The notes under the pieces: generated by a model
Database searches by the model: none
What the model was told of the DNA's origin: nothing
Seen by the model: the letters and a program-made list of their open reading frames with translations, nothing else
In this document: in pieces, positions 63,460 to 64,000 of the stretch
Layout: every line of letters begins with the position of its first letter
Numbering within the stretch: position 1 is the stretch's first letter
Assembly: GCA_013822425.1 (NCBI GenBank)
Contig: PNKL01000012.1
Span: 1-64,000, forward strand
DNA from: Gemmatimonas sp.
Lineage (GTDB): Bacteria > Gemmatimonadota > Gemmatimonadetes > Gemmatimonadales > Gemmatimonadaceae
Direction of reading: 5' to 3'
Length of the DNA: 64,000 nt
Position numbers and translations under genes: made by a program

Positions 63460-64000
63460 CTAGTGCAGCGTCACGTCGAGCACATCCTGCCGCTCCAGCA
63501 GCAGGTCTCTCGCCACCTCGAACTGCCGCGCCGGCCCGCGCAGCCGCATTTCGAAGACGCGATCGCGGGGATGGTCGAAGGTCTCCCGATCCACCACCCG
63601 CAGCCCCGTGTCCTTCAGCAGTTGCTCGAGCGGCGCGAAATCGCACGCCACCGCCGCACGCAGCGTCACCGGCACGGTGCGCTCGGTCCGCACCAGCTTG
63701 TGCTCGAGCTTGCCGAGGAAGAGCAGTACGATCAGCACCATCGCGGTCGCGCCGAGCCCCTCGACGAAGAACCCGGCGCCGATCGTCAGGCCGATCACGG
63801 CGACGGTCCAGATGGTCGCCGCCGAAGTGAGGCCGCTGATGTTGCCCTTCGACTGCATGATGGTGCCGGCGCCGATGAAGCCGATCCCCGTCACGACCTG
63901 CGCCGCCATGCGGGCCGGATCGCCCACGCGTCCGTCGGGTCCGACCAGGTTCATGGACAGGTCCATCACCAGCGCCGAGCCCAGGCAGATCAGGATGTTG
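63460..64000 (-). CDS. MgtC/SapB-family membrane protein, cut by the window edge
   Basis: The frame is open to the last base, so the N-terminus lies beyond the window. Visible: 'ILICLGSALVMDLSMNLVG', 'QVVTGIGFIGAGTIMQSKG', 'GLTSAATIWTVAVIGLTIGA' and 'GLGATAMVLIVLLFLGKLEH', the four hydrophobic segments of MgtC with its conserved GxGFxGAGxI loop. A ~100-residue ACT-like cytosolic tail follows ('LEQLLKDTGLRVVDRETF'). MgtC proteins modulate F-ATPase or Mg2+-linked stress responses. First visible gene of an apparent mgtC-dehydrogenase-pilT-aldolase operon. Confidence 0.9.
   Translation of the reverse strand, partial: NILICLGSALVMDLSMNLVGPDGRVGDPARMAAQVVTGIGFIGAGTIMQSKGNISGLTSAATIWTVAVIGLTIGAGFFVEGLGATAMVLIVLLFLGKLEHKLVRTERTVPVTLRAAVACDFAPLEQLLKDTGLRVVDRETFDHPRDRVFEMRLRGPARQFEVARDLLLERQDVLDVTLH

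Overview
High-GC bacterial chromosome segment in which most genes lie on the minus strand. The mix of a B12-dependent ribonucleotide reductase, many FHA and Ser/Thr kinase genes, very large metalloprotease/propeller/barrel surface proteins, a TonB receptor and a single-chain glycyl-tRNA synthetase fits Gemmatimonadota. That is an inference from gene content and base composition; no rRNA or other phylogenetic marker is in the window.

Layout. 1-8000 is a defence island with visibly lower GC in its centre: a PIN-like nuclease cut by the window edge, an EcoRII / Vsr / Dcm restriction-modification operon with its own operator-like promoter, a pair of overlapping acetyltransferase genes (one membrane-anchored), and a MORC/Hsp90-type ATPase translationally coupled to a second cytosine-5 methyltransferase. 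8142-11812 is the class II ribonucleotide reductase, interrupted by a 365-residue homing intein. 12200-13120 holds debris (acetyltransferase and esterase pseudogenes, a palindromic repeat). 13173-20409 carries a gamma-carbonic anhydrase, a membrane-anchored MutS-like ATPase, a giant surface metalloprotease and a lipoprotein amidase. 20543-25863 (plus strand) is a tightly coupled signalling operon: zinc-ribbon/FHA protein, Ser/Thr kinase, PP2C phosphatase and an FHA protein with a trypsin-like protease across the membrane. 26028-29547 is a peptidoglycan-recycling operon (GH3 hexosaminidase, AnmK, MurQ), followed divergently by gamma-glutamyltransferase. 31441-34197 has a glycine-zipper lipoprotein and an ABC exporter. 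34038-48395 is a long minus-strand run (GlyQS, metallopeptidase, D-amino-acid transaminase, histidine kinases, HDAC-like hydrolase, CorA, Ser/Thr kinase, PriA, Fur, CcdA).

48500-54560 looks like an acquired and decaying proteobacterial-type segment: IS630 remnant, AraC regulator, VTT membrane protein with a broken tandem copy, SDR, and relics of IorA-type and MipA-type genes. A VapBC module follows. 55954-64000 has a TonB receptor with a clear promoter/operator, PurA, a perfect intrinsic terminator, a DHDPS-superfamily aldolase, PilT, a D-2-hydroxyacid dehydrogenase and an MgtC-like protein cut by the right edge.

A family of about 120-bp palindromic elements occurs four times between genes (12443, 18618, 25884, 45307) and is the most characteristic non-coding signal. 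The most interesting candidate systems are the two-layer methylation/MORC island and the kinase-phosphatase-FHA-protease operon.
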